DNA of 64,000 nt from Caballeronia insecticola. GTDB taxonomy: Bacteria > Pseudomonadota > Gammaproteobacteria > Burkholderiales > Burkholderiaceae. The number at the start of each line of letters is the position of its first letter. Within the stretch, counting starts at the first letter, position 1. The notes under the pieces are model-generated. The model did not search any database, had not been told where the DNA came from, and saw only the letters and a program-made list of their open reading frames with translations. Below are positions 26,928 to 35,235 of this stretch, piece by piece. The stretch spans positions 186,001 through 250,000 of the forward strand of contig NC_021287.1 in NCBI RefSeq assembly GCF_000402035.1. Direction: 5' to 3'. The translations under genes and the position numbers were made by a program.

Positions 26928-28037
26928 ATGTTCTTACTGCAACTTGGTCTGATCGGCTTGTGCATTGCGCTGCTGCCGCTTTCCTACGTGTGGGTCAAAG
27001 CCGACGACGACAAATTCCGTAAGCTCGTCTGGCTCACGACCTTTCTGACGCTCGACCTCATCATGTTCGGCGGCTTCACGCGCCTGACCGATTCCGGTCT
27101 CGGCTGCCCCGACTGGCCGGGCTGCTACGGCACGTCGTCGCCGTTCATCGCGCATGCGCAGATCGCGGCCGCCTATCAGGCGATGCCCACCGGCCCCGTC
27201 AGCATGGTGAAGGCGTGGATCGAGATGCTGCACCGCTATTTCGCGATGGCGATCGGCGTGCTGATCATCGCGCAGATGGTGATTGCGTGGACGGCGCGCG
27301 TGAAGAAGCGTCCGCTGCACGTGTCGCCGTGGTGGCCGACGGGCATCCTGCTCCTGATCCTGCTGCAGGGCGCGTTCGGCGCGTGGACCGTCACGCTCAA
27401 GCTGCAGCCGGTGATCGTCACGACACATTTGCTGCTCGGACTTGCGCTGCTCGGCGTGCTCGGCTGGCTCGCGGCGCGCATGACGCCGATTCCGTCGCTC
27501 GACACCGCGGCCGCGCGCTGGATGCCTGCCGCCGCGTTCGGCCTGATCTTGCTTGTCGTGCAGATCGCGCTGGGCGGCTGGGTCAGCACGAACTACGCGG
27601 TGCTCGCGTGCACGGACTTTCCGCTGTGCAACGGCCAATGGGTTCCGCCGATGAACTTCGAGCACGGCTTTCACCTATGGCGCGCGCTCGGCATGACCGG
27701 CGACGGCGACGTGATCTCGCAGGACGCGCTCGTCGCGATTCACTGGACGCACCGCACGTTTGCGGTTGTCGTGGTGCTGTATCTGCTGTGGCTCGCGCTC
27801 AGACTGCGACGATTCGAATCGCTGCGCAAGCCAGCCAATGGCGTATTGTTGATGATCGTGATCCAGTTCCTGACCGGCATGTCGAACATCGTGCTGCAAT
27901 GGCCGCTGCCCGTCGCGGTAGCCCATAATGGCGGGGCCGCGATCCTGTTGCTGCTGCTCGTTATGCTAAACTTTCGAATCTCTTCCAGCCGTCCCGGCCG
28001 CGCCGCAGTTCCCGCGCGCGACGTCGTTTCAGCGTGA
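26928..28037 (+). CDS. ctaA: Heme A synthase (COX15/CtaA family)
   Basis: A 369-residue integral membrane protein with about eight helices. Conserved heme-ligand histidines appear in EMLHRYFAM, VTTHLLLG, AIHWTHRTFA and VAHNGGAA. GGFTRLTDSGLGCPDWPGCYG is the family signature with a cysteine pair in the first periplasmic loop; a second pair is in ACTDFPLCNGQW. It oxidises heme O to heme A. It starts 12 bp after the SCO-like gene and precedes ctaB by 9 bp. Confidence 0.95.
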   Translation: MFLLQLGLIGLCIALLPLSYVWVKADDDKFRKLVWLTTFLTLDLIMFGGFTRLTDSGLGCPDWPGCYGTSSPFIAHAQIAAAYQAMPTGPVSMVKAWIEMLHRYFAMAIGVLIIAQMVIAWTARVKKRPLHVSPWWPTGILLLILLQGAFGAWTVTLKLQPVIVTTHLLLGLALLGVLGWLAARMTPIPSLDTAAARWMPAAAFGLILLVVQIALGGWVSTNYAVLACTDFPLCNGQWVPPMNFEHGFHLWRALGMTGDGDVISQDALVAIHWTHRTFAVVVVLYLLWLALRLRRFESLRKPANGVLLMIVIQFLTGMSNIVLQWPLPVAVAHNGGAAILLLLLVMLNFRISSSRPGRAAVPARDVVSA

Positions 28038-28046
28038 CTCCACATC

Positions 28047-28952
28047 ATGGATAGCACGACACTACATTCCCCATTCGGCAGCCGCGTATCGCAATACATT
28101 GCGCTGACCAAGCCGCGCGTCACGCAGCTCGCCGTGTTTTGTGCCGTCATCGGCATGTTCCTGTCCACGCCGGGCATGGTGCCGTGGGACAGACTCATCG
28201 GCGGCGCGATCGGCATCTGGCTGCTGGCCGGCGCGGCGTTCGCAATCAACTGCCTCGTCGAGCAAAAAGTCGATGCAAAAATGCGCCGCACCGCATGGCG
28301 TCCGTCGGCGCGCGGGCAGATCACGTCGACACAAATTCTGACGTTCTCGGCGGTGCTCGGCGGCATCGGCATGTGGACGCTCTACACGTTCACCAATCCG
28401 CTCACGATGTGGCTCACCATCGCCACGTTCGTCGGCTATGCGGTTGTTTATACGTTGCTGCTCAAGCCGTTCACGCCGCAGAACATCGTGATCGGCGGCG
28501 CGTCCGGCGCCATGCCGCCCGCGCTCGGCTGGGCCGCCGTGACCGGCGCGCTTCCCGGCGACGCGTGGATTCTCGTGCTGATCATCTTCGTGTGGACGCC
28601 GCCGCATTTCTGGGCGCTCGCGCTGTATCGCCGCAAGGATTACGAAAACGCCGGCCTGCCGATGCTGCCGATCACGCACGGCGAGAAGTACACGCTGCTC
28701 AACATCTTCCTGTACACCCTCGTACTGTTCGCGGTCACGCTGATGCCGTATATCTCCGGCATGAGCGGCGTGGTGTATCTGGCGAGCGCGGTGGCGCTCG
28801 GCGCCGGGTTCATCGGCTATGCGTGGAAGATGTATCGCGAATACTCGGACGCACTCGCGCGCAGGACTTTCCGTTACTCGATCGTGTATCTGTCGCTGCT
28901 GTTCGGCGCGCTGCTCGTCGATCATTACGTCCGTACGGTGATCGGCGCATGA
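28047..28952 (+). CDS. ctaB: Protoheme IX farnesyltransferase (heme O synthase)
   Basis: A 301-residue UbiA-type prenyltransferase with about nine helices. The first polyprenyl-binding region is [19 protein letters not shown] and the second [34 protein letters not shown] is the N-terminal signature. It makes heme O, the substrate of CtaA encoded just upstream. Its stop overlaps the start of the SCO gene (ATGA), indicating translational coupling. Confidence 0.96.
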   Translation: MDSTTLHSPFGSRVSQYIALTKPRVTQLAVFCAVIGMFLSTPGMVPWDRLIGGAIGIWLLAGAAFAINCLVEQKVDAKMRRTAWRPSARGQITSTQILTFSAVLGGIGMWTLYTFTNPLTMWLTIATFVGYAVVYTLLLKPFTPQNIVIGGASGAMPPALGWAAVTGALPGDAWILVLIIFVWTPPHFWALALYRRKDYENAGLPMLPITHGEKYTLLNIFLYTLVLFAVTLMPYISGMSGVVYLASAVALGAGFIGYAWKMYREYSDALARRTFRYSIVYLSLLFGALLVDHYVRTVIGA

Positions 28953-29539
28953 TGGTCTTTCTGCGTCGTTTCTTTGCGCTGCTGGTTTTTGCGGCGCTGC
29001 TCTCCGCGTGCGAAAAAGCGCCGGACTTCAAGAACCTCGACATCACCGGGAACAAGCAGTTCGGCAGTGAATTCTCGCTGCCCGACACGCACGGCAAGAC
29101 GCGCACCCTTGCAGACTTCAAGGGCAAAGCGGTTGTGTTGTTCTTCGGTTACACGCATTGCCCCGACGTCTGCCCGACGACGCTCGCCGAACTCTCGCAG
29201 GCGATGCAACAACTCGGCGACAAAGCGAAGGACGTGCAGGTGCTGATGGTCACCGTCGATCCGGCGCGCGACACGCCCGACTTGCTGGGCCAATACGTGG
29301 CGGCGTTCAATTCGTCGTATATCGGCTTGCGGCCGGCCAACGACGCGCAACTGGCGCAAGTGGCCAAAGACTTCCGCGTCTACTACGCGAAGTCGCAGGG
29401 CAAGACGCCCGGCGATTACACGATGGATCACACCGCCGCGAGCTATGTGTTCGACCGCGACGGCAAGCTGCGTCTGTTCGCGCGCGACGGTCAGGGCGTC
29501 GAGCCTTGGGTGCACGATCTCAAGTTGCTGATCGACTGA
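28949..29539 (+). CDS. SCO1/SenC family copper chaperone (lipoprotein)
   Basis: A 196-residue protein with a lipoprotein signal (lipobox LLSAC, Cys at about residue 20). The thioredoxin-like domain has the copper motif [17 protein letters not shown] and the distal His in [13 protein letters not shown] proteins metallate the CuA site of subunit II (coxB). It closes the oxidase island and is followed by a strong terminator. Confidence 0.94.
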   Translation: MMVFLRRFFALLVFAALLSACEKAPDFKNLDITGNKQFGSEFSLPDTHGKTRTLADFKGKAVVLFFGYTHCPDVCPTTLAELSQAMQQLGDKAKDVQVLMVTVDPARDTPDLLGQYVAAFNSSYIGLRPANDAQLAQVAKDFRVYYAKSQGKTPGDYTMDHTAASYVFDRDGKLRLFARDGQGVEPWVHDLKLLID

Positions 29540-29555
29540 TTGCGACTGAAGCGAC

Positions 29556-29579
29556 AAGCGGCCCACTCGGGCCGCTTTT
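29556..29579 (+). terminator. Intrinsic terminator of the oxidase assembly operon
   Basis: AAGCGGCCC / GGGCCGCTT stem of 9 bp with an ACTC loop and two further Ts, 17 bp after the SCO stop and just before the convergent yciI-type gene. Confidence 0.8.
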
Positions 29580-29583
29580 CACT

Positions 29584-29883
29584 TCAGGCTTCCGAAGAAG
29601 GTTCGGGCAAATTCAGTCCGGGCGCGAGACGCGTCGCCTTGAACTCGGTGATGTCGTAGTGCGCGAGCTTCTGGCGCGCGAACGGATCTTCCGCGAGGAT
29701 CGCATCGAGCCGTTCACGCTCGATGCCCGACGCCAGAATGATGCCGCCCTCGCGCGGCACCTTGGGCCCGGCAATCACGAACACGCCGGCCGCGAAATAG
29801 CGTTCGAGAAACACGCGATGCGCGTCCAGCGCGTCGTCGATTTCGGCGAGCGCGCCGGTGTAACGCAGATTGATCACATACAT
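29584..29883 (-). CDS. YciI family protein
   Basis: A 99-residue alpha+beta dimeric-fold protein started at the ATG at 29883 (MYVINLRYTG), after GGAGAAAGCATCGCC; a longer frame to 30051 lacks family sequence. The conserved His-Asp of YciI is represented by DAHRVFLERYFAAG, and HYDITEFKATR is the C-terminal strand. The family is small, widespread and mostly uncharacterised. It is convergent with the SCO gene. Confidence 0.85.
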   Translation of the reverse strand: MYVINLRYTGALAEIDDALDAHRVFLERYFAAGVFVIAGPKVPREGGIILASGIERERLDAILAEDPFARQKLAHYDITEFKATRLAPGLNLPEPSSEA

Positions 29884-30088
29884 GGCGATGCTTTCTCCGG
29901 TGCGTGAATTCGAGACTTTCTGTCGCGATTCTATCCGCCCCGTGCCGGCCGTGATATTCACATAAACATTCTGTATTTCAATTTGCACCAAGGCCGTGCG
30001 AATATCTTGCGGCTCGGTTTGAATCGAATCGCAGGCCGAATGATCAGGCAATCCCGCAGCAAGAACGCATCATCGAAACAGGAACACC

Positions 30089-30889
30089 ATGCAGCGCAGA
30101 AATTTGCTCAAAGCTCTCACCGCCGTCGCCATGTTGACGAGCGTCGCCGCTCACGCCGATGACAAGGTCATCAAGGTCGGAACGATCGCCGGTCCCGACG
30201 CGCAAATCTGGCAGGTCGTGCAGAAAGTGGCGAAGCGCGAAGGGCTCAACGTGAAAGTGATCGAGTTCAACGACTACATTCAGCCGAACGCCGCCCTCGA
30301 CGCCGGCGATCTCGATGCGAACAGCTTTCAGCACCAGCCTTATCTCGACAGCCAGATCAAGCAACGCGGCTACAAGATCGTGAATGCCGGCCTGACCTAT
30401 ATCTCGCCGCTCAGCGTGTATTCAAAAAAGCTGAAGTCGCTGAAGGATTTGCCGCAGGGCGCAAAGGTCGCGGTGCCGAACGATCCGTCGAACGAGAATC
30501 GCGCGCTGCTGCTGCTTCAGACGCAAGGCGTGATCAAGCTGAAGGCGGGCGCGGGCATCAACGGCAATAGTGCGACGGCGCTCGACGTTGCGGAAAATCC
30601 GAAGAAGATCAAGCTCGTCGAACTCGATGCCGCGCAACTGCCGCGCACGCTCGCCGATGTCGATGCCGCCGCGATCAACACGAACTTCGCGCTCGCGGCC
30701 GGTCTGCAGCCCACGAAGGACGCAATCGCGCTCGAGGACGTGCACAGCCCGTACGCGAACCTGATTGCCGTGCGCGCGAAGGACAAGGATCAGCCGTGGG
30801 TGAAGAAGCTCGTTGCGGCGTATCAGTCCGACGACGTGCGTCAGTTTCTGAAGAGCGAGTTCAAGGGCTCGGTCGTGCCTTCGTTCTAA
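30089..30889 (+). CDS. MetQ/NlpA family substrate-binding protein
   Basis: A 266-residue periplasmic binding protein. Residues 1-23 form a signal peptide ending AAHA; unlike typical MetQ there is no lipobox cysteine, so the mature protein should be soluble. The family pattern is visible in IKVGTIAGPDAQIWQVVQKVAKREGL, NSFQHQPYLD and VAVPNDPSNENRALLLLQ. It probably binds methionine or a related amino acid. No ATPase (metN) or permease (metI) gene is adjacent in the window, so the partner transporter is unknown. Confidence 0.88.
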   Translation: MQRRNLLKALTAVAMLTSVAAHADDKVIKVGTIAGPDAQIWQVVQKVAKREGLNVKVIEFNDYIQPNAALDAGDLDANSFQHQPYLDSQIKQRGYKIVNAGLTYISPLSVYSKKLKSLKDLPQGAKVAVPNDPSNENRALLLLQTQGVIKLKAGAGINGNSATALDVAENPKKIKLVELDAAQLPRTLADVDAAAINTNFALAAGLQPTKDAIALEDVHSPYANLIAVRAKDKDQPWVKKLVAAYQSDDVRQFLKSEFKGSVVPSF

Positions 30890-30911
30890 GTTCGAAAGAC
30901 CGCAGCGATCG

Positions 30912-30938
30912 AACGGCGTCCCGAGGGACGCCGTTTTG
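30912..30938 (+). terminator. Intrinsic terminator of the metQ-like gene
   Basis: An 11-bp perfect stem AACGGCGTCCC / GGGACGCCGTT around a GA tip (the real loop will be larger), then TT. It lies 23 bp after the stop codon. Confidence 0.8.
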
Positions 30939-30955
30939 CGTTGATGCGTCGCCGT

Positions 30956-31882
30956 TCAGTCGACGTACATCCGCTGCAATTCCTTTTGCCACAGCACGCC
31001 CCGTGCGTCATCCTGCACGGGCTTGAAGCCGGCGTGCATGAACAGTCCGCACAAATCTTCCTGCGGTTCGTCGAGCCGACAGCTCACTTGCTCGTAACGG
31101 GCGCCGTGCGCAAAGTTCACGCACGCGGAAACGAGCCGCTCACCCAGCCCATTCCGACGCGCGCCCGGCTCGACGAACAGCAACTCGATGCGCGCTTCTG
31201 ATTCGGAATCCGAAGAAAGCAGGGCAGCACCAACGCGCGTATGGACATCTTGTTCGGCGACCCAGCACGCGATGCGCGGCGTGTTGCTTTGCATCGCGGC
31301 GAGAAAGCGCGACACCCGGCTCGTTGCGATTGCTTCACTGGTGAGCCTCGGCCGGTCGCCCGACGACAGCAGCGCGTAGCGTTCGATTATCCAGCCGAAG
31401 TCTCCGCCGCGCGGCGCGCGTAGCCGCGGCTCCGGGCCCGCGCCGGGCGGCGACAGTAGACGTTCGACATCCGCCATTGCCGTGCATAACTGCTCGATTT
31501 CCGGGACCGACAAATTCTTGAGCAGCGCGGCAGCTTCGGCGGAGACATGCAGGTCGATTTCGTCGACCTTTTCTTTGGCCTCCGGCGTGATCGAGAGCAG
31601 ATGCGCGCGGCCGTCCGACTCGTTTCTGCGGCGCTCGACGAGACCGAGCTTCTGAAAGTTGTTGATCAGCCGGCTCAGGTAGCCGGTATCCAGCCCGAGG
31701 TTGCGCGATAAATCAGCGGCCGTGCTTGCGCGGTGCTGACCCAGTTCGTGCAGGATGCGCACCTCGGTCAGGGAAAGCGAGCTCTTATGCAGCCGCTCGT
31801 GCAGCGCGCCCGTATGACGCGCATAAAAGCGATTGAAGCGGCGTACGGCTTCAACGGCCCGGCTCGGATCAGGATGGCCCAT
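30956..31882 (-). CDS. MarR-type regulator fused to a GNAT acetyltransferase
   Basis: A 308-residue two-domain protein. Residues 1-150 are a MarR winged helix (SLTEVRILHELGQH, DLSRNLGLDTGYLSRLI recognition helix, VERRRNESDGRAHLLSIT wing). Residues 160-305 are a GNAT domain with GARRNGLGERLVSACVNFA, the acetyl-CoA loop. Such fusions are widespread in Burkholderiales; the effector and acetyl acceptor are unknown. A perfect inverted repeat 25 bp upstream suggests autoregulation. Its 3' end faces the metQ-like gene. Confidence 0.9.
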   Translation of the reverse strand: MGHPDPSRAVEAVRRFNRFYARHTGALHERLHKSSLSLTEVRILHELGQHRASTAADLSRNLGLDTGYLSRLINNFQKLGLVERRRNESDGRAHLLSITPEAKEKVDEIDLHVSAEAAALLKNLSVPEIEQLCTAMADVERLLSPPGAGPEPRLRAPRGGDFGWIIERYALLSSGDRPRLTSEAIATSRVSRFLAAMQSNTPRIACWVAEQDVHTRVGAALLSSDSESEARIELLFVEPGARRNGLGERLVSACVNFAHGARYEQVSCRLDEPQEDLCGLFMHAGFKPVQDDARGVLWQKELQRMYVD

Positions 31883-31906
31883 ATATCTAGTCTCTCAAGT
31901 GATTAA

Positions 31907-31929
31907 ATTAGTTTTGAATCCGAACTAAT
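31907..31929. promoter_or_regulatory. Inverted repeat, candidate MarR operator
   Basis: ATTAGTT - 9 bp - AACTAAT, perfect 7-bp arms. The spacing and AT-rich arms suit a MarR dimer, and the site is 25 bp upstream of the MarR-GNAT start. The regulator assignment is inferred from adjacency. Confidence 0.6.
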
Positions 31930-32139
31930 ATGGACATTGTGCCAAAGTCGTACGACCGTGCGAATACGAAAATGCCCGAAAAGTGAGAAACATGCGAGGG
32001 CAGAACCAATTCGGCAAAGTGGATTGCCGGTTGGGGTAAGTCCCGATATCGAGTATGTTTTCGTAACTTCAGATAAACATCATCTAACTGGATGATTTCA
32101 ATCAAATAAATGAAGTTTTGGTGAGGTCGATTCTCAACG

Positions 32140-32167
32140 TTGACTGGTATTATGTTGGTTATATAAT
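32140..32167 (+). promoter_or_regulatory. Sigma-70-type promoter for gntR-nag genes
   Basis: TTGACT, 16 bp, perfect TATAAT at 32162-32167, 31 bp before the GntR start codon. The spacer holds TGGTATTATGTTGG, an AT-rich stretch that could contain a NagR-type operator, though I cannot draw a clean palindrome. Confidence 0.75.
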
Positions 32168-32197
32168 GGGCTCCAATTCGACATATGAGGGCGTTCG

Positions 32198-32932
32198 ATG
32201 GGGCACCGCTGGCACGACTTGACGCCCGATGCGCTGAGCAATACCCCGCTTTATCTTCAGTTGGCCTCGCGGCTGGCCACGGCCATCCACGCGGGAACAT
32301 GGTCGGCCGGCGAGGCGCTGCCGTCGGAGCGCACGCTGTCGGAAGGCGTTGGGGTGTCGCGTATCACGGCGAGAAAGGCTATCGCGCTGCTTGTCGAGCA
32401 AGGGTTGATCCGGCGCGTGCGCGGTGCGGGCAGTTTCATCACCCCGCGCACCGAAGATCCGCTGTCGCGTCTCACCGGGTTCAGCAGAAAGATGGAACAA
32501 CGCGGTTTCACGCCGGACTCGGTCTGGCTGGATCGCGGACTGCGAGCAGCAAATCGTGACGAAACCGTGCGTCTCGGCTTGTCTCCAGGTGCGGCGGTTG
32601 CCAGTCTGCGTCGATTGCGGCGCGCGGACGGCATTGTCATGGCGGTCGAGCATTCGACGCTGCCTGTCGCCGTGGTGCCGGACCCGCTTGCGATCGGCGC
32701 GTCGCTTTATCGGTATTTGGAGGAGCGCGGTTTGGCGGTGGTGCGCGCCTTGCAACATTTCCGTGCCGTGAACGCGGGTGTGGACGTGGCGCGGTTGATG
32801 GGCGTGGCGCCGCGCGCCGCACTGCTCGTGATCACGCGGGTCGGCTATTCGGCCGATCATCGCGCGATCGAGTTGACGGACACCTACTGCCGCGACGACT
32901 ACTACGATTTCGTCGCGGAATTGCATCGATGA
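32198..32932 (+). CDS. GntR/HutC family regulator of the nag locus (NagR-like)
   Basis: A 244-residue regulator. The N-terminal winged helix spans about 10-75 (PLYLQLASRLATAI, LPSERTLSEGVGVSRITARKAI, LIRRVRGAGSFI), and the rest is a UTRA ligand domain (YRYLEERGLAVVRALQHF, RAALLVITRVGYSADHRAIELTDTYCR). UTRA members near nag genes bind glucosamine-6-phosphate or N-acetylglucosamine-6-phosphate. It is the first gene of the locus, 187 bp ahead of nagA, and likely represses it and itself. The ATG follows GAGGGCGTTCG. Confidence 0.9.
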   Translation: MGHRWHDLTPDALSNTPLYLQLASRLATAIHAGTWSAGEALPSERTLSEGVGVSRITARKAIALLVEQGLIRRVRGAGSFITPRTEDPLSRLTGFSRKMEQRGFTPDSVWLDRGLRAANRDETVRLGLSPGAAVASLRRLRRADGIVMAVEHSTLPVAVVPDPLAIGASLYRYLEERGLAVVRALQHFRAVNAGVDVARLMGVAPRAALLVITRVGYSADHRAIELTDTYCRDDYYDFVAELHR

Positions 32933-33119
32933 GCGCCGGAACAGGCGCCGACGTAACGAACCAACACGCACGATCAGCAACCAGCGACAAGCAAGAAGAG
33001 AAAGAGAACGAGAGGACTCAAAGGAAGCCGTTTGCTTCTTCCGCGATGGAAGCCTGCTCGCAGCACGGCGCGAACGGCACTGAACCTCATTTTGGCAGCG
33101 CGCACCTCCAGAGAAATTC

Positions 33120-34223
33120 ATGCTGAAAGGAAACATACTCACTACCGACGGCTGGATCCACGGATCCGTCCGCTTCGAGAACGGCCGCGTGACGGCGCTC
33201 GAAGGCCATATCGCCGATCCGCTCGCCAACGATGCGCCGTACATCCTGCCCGGCTTCATCGACCTGCATGTGCATGGCGGCGGCGGGCGCGACATCATGG
33301 AAGGCGGCGATGCGGCGGACACCGTCGCGCGCCAGCACGCGCAGCACGGCACGACAAGCCTGCTCGCCACCACGATGACCGCGCCGCGCGACGAACTCAT
33401 GGCAGTCGTCGCAGGCCTGGGCGAACAGGCCAAGCGCCGTGCCGCCGGCGGCGCGCGCGTGCTCGGCGTGCATCTCGAAGGCCCGTACATCAATCCCGGC
33501 AAGCTCGGCGCGCAGCCGGACGCGGCCGCCGTCGCGGTGCGCGAAGAGGTGCTGAAGTATCTCGAACTCGCGCCGATCCGCGTCGTCACGATCGCGCCGG
33601 AAATCTCCGGGCATCTCGGCATCATCGCGGATCTGGCGGCGCGCGGCGTGCGCGTGCAACTCGGCCATTCGCTCGGCACCTATGACGACGCCGTCAACGC
33701 GCTCAAGCACGGCGCGCGCGGTTTCACGCATCTGTTCAACGCGATGTCGCCGCTGCATCACCGCGATCCCGGTATGGTCGGCGCGGCGCTCGCGCATGCC
33801 GAATACGCCGAACTGATTCCTGATCTGCTGCATGTGCATCCGGGCGCCATCCGCGCCGCGATGCGCGCGATCCCGCGTCTTTACGTGGTGACCGACAGCA
33901 CGTCGGCGGCCGGCATGCCCGACGGCGAATATCGCCTCGGCAGCCAGCACGTCACCAAATGCATGGGCGGCGTCCGACTCGCGGACGGCACGCTCGCCGG
34001 CAGCACCCTGACCATGGATCAGGCGCTGCGCAATCTCGTCTCGCTGGGCATTCCGCTCGCGGACGTCTCGAATCGCCTGTCGCGCTTTCCCGCCGACTAC
34101 CTCGGACTCGAAGATCGCGGCTGCATCGCGCGCGGCGCATGGGCCGATCTCGTCGTGTTCGACCGGGACCTCGCGCTGACGGCCACGTATGTCGAAGGAG
34201 AATCAATTGTCGAATATGCTTAA
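33120..34223 (+). CDS. nagA: N-acetylglucosamine-6-phosphate deacetylase
   Basis: A 367-residue amidohydrolase. GFIDLHVHGGGGRDIMEGGD has the first metal-binding His-x-His, GVHLEGPYINPGKLGAQ the catalytic-site Glu, QLGHSLG and GFTHLFNAMSPLHHRDPG the further His residues, and VTDSTSAAGMPDG the catalytic Asp. It removes acetate from GlcNAc-6-P made by the NagE PTS transporter. The next gene (SIS domain) begins within its last codons. Confidence 0.96.
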   Translation: MLKGNILTTDGWIHGSVRFENGRVTALEGHIADPLANDAPYILPGFIDLHVHGGGGRDIMEGGDAADTVARQHAQHGTTSLLATTMTAPRDELMAVVAGLGEQAKRRAAGGARVLGVHLEGPYINPGKLGAQPDAAAVAVREEVLKYLELAPIRVVTIAPEISGHLGIIADLAARGVRVQLGHSLGTYDDAVNALKHGARGFTHLFNAMSPLHHRDPGMVGAALAHAEYAELIPDLLHVHPGAIRAAMRAIPRLYVVTDSTSAAGMPDGEYRLGSQHVTKCMGGVRLADGTLAGSTLTMDQALRNLVSLGIPLADVSNRLSRFPADYLGLEDRGCIARGAWADLVVFDRDLALTATYVEGESIVEYA

Positions 34224-35223
34224 TGAGGCGCTGGAGTCCGCGGATGTCGTCGCGGCCCAGCTCGCCGACACCTCGCGCATCGAAGCGCTCGCCGTCAAGC
34301 TCGCCGAACAGCCGCGCCATGTCGCGCTGACGGTCGCGCGCGGCAGTTCCGATCACGCCGCGAGTTATTTCGCCAGCCTGACGATGAGCCGCATCGGCGT
34401 GCCGGTGGCTTCGTTGCCGATGTCGGTCGCCACGCTCCAGCAAGCGCCGCTGCGCGTGTCCGGCCAACTGGCCGTCGCGTTTTCGCAGTCGGGCAAGAGC
34501 CCCGATCTCGTCGGCACGATGCAGGCGCTGCGCGATGCGGGCGCGTTCACGGTCGCGGCGGTCAACGTCGCGGGTTCGCCGCTCGAAAACGCGTGCGAAT
34601 ACTTCCTGCCGCTGCTCGCCGGTCCCGAACTTTCGGTCGCCGCGACCAAGAGCTATATCGCGATGCTGTCGCTGTCGGCCATCGTGATCGCACACGTTCA
34701 GCGCGACGTCGAATTGCTCAAGGCACTCGACTCGCTGCCGGAGAAGCTGCGCGCCGCGGGCAAGCTCGACTGGACGCGCGCGGTGAACGAACTGAAGGGC
34801 ATCGACCGCATGATCGTGATCGGCCGCGGTCTCGGCCTCGCGATCGCGCAGGAAGCGGCGCTCAAGCTCAAGGAGACGTCGGGCATTCAGGCCGAAGCGT
34901 TTTCGAGCGCGGAAGTGCGTCACGGGCCGATGGAAATCATCGACCGCGACTATCCGCTGCTCGTGTTCGCGCCGCGCGGGCCGGAGCAGGCGGGCCTCGT
35001 GCAACTCGCCGCCGACATGCGCGCCCGTGGCGCGCGTGTGCTGCTCGCGGCGCCCGACGACATCGCGGATGCGGATTTGCCGCTCGTCGCGACCGATCAC
35101 CCGGCGCTCGATCCGATCGCCGCAATCCTTTCGTTCTATGTGATGGCCGCGGGTCTGGCCGCCGCGCGCGGGCGCAATCCCGACGCGCCGCGCCACCTGA
35201 ACAAGGTCACCGAAACCCATTAA
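34207..35223 (+). CDS. SIS-domain glucosamine-6-phosphate deaminase (NagB-II type)
   Basis: About 338 residues with two SIS domains. The likely start is TTG at 34207, six bases after GAAGGAG; ATGs at 34189 and 34216 are alternatives, and all but the last overlap nagA. VARGSSDHAASYFASL and FSQSGKSPDLVGTM are the first sugar-phosphate site, EAFSSAEVRHGPMEIID the catalytic Glu/His region. It resembles the isomerase half of GlmS without the glutaminase domain, the NagB-II form that replaces classical NagB. It should convert GlcN-6-P to fructose-6-P plus ammonia. Confidence 0.88.
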   Translation: MSNMLNEALESADVVAAQLADTSRIEALAVKLAEQPRHVALTVARGSSDHAASYFASLTMSRIGVPVASLPMSVATLQQAPLRVSGQLAVAFSQSGKSPDLVGTMQALRDAGAFTVAAVNVAGSPLENACEYFLPLLAGPELSVAATKSYIAMLSLSAIVIAHVQRDVELLKALDSLPEKLRAAGKLDWTRAVNELKGIDRMIVIGRGLGLAIAQEAALKLKETSGIQAEAFSSAEVRHGPMEIIDRDYPLLVFAPRGPEQAGLVQLAADMRARGARVLLAAPDDIADADLPLVATDHPALDPIAAILSFYVMAAGLAAARGRNPDAPRHLNKVTETH

Positions 35224-35235
35224 GCGAGAAAGCCG

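Larger units (their letters stand above)
31883..32197. other. Divergent intergenic region between the MarR-GNAT gene and gntR
   Basis: These 315 AT-richer bases contain the MarR-type inverted repeat (31907-31929) near the leftward gene and the gntR promoter (32140-32167) near the rightward gene. No gene is supported between them. Confidence 0.6.
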
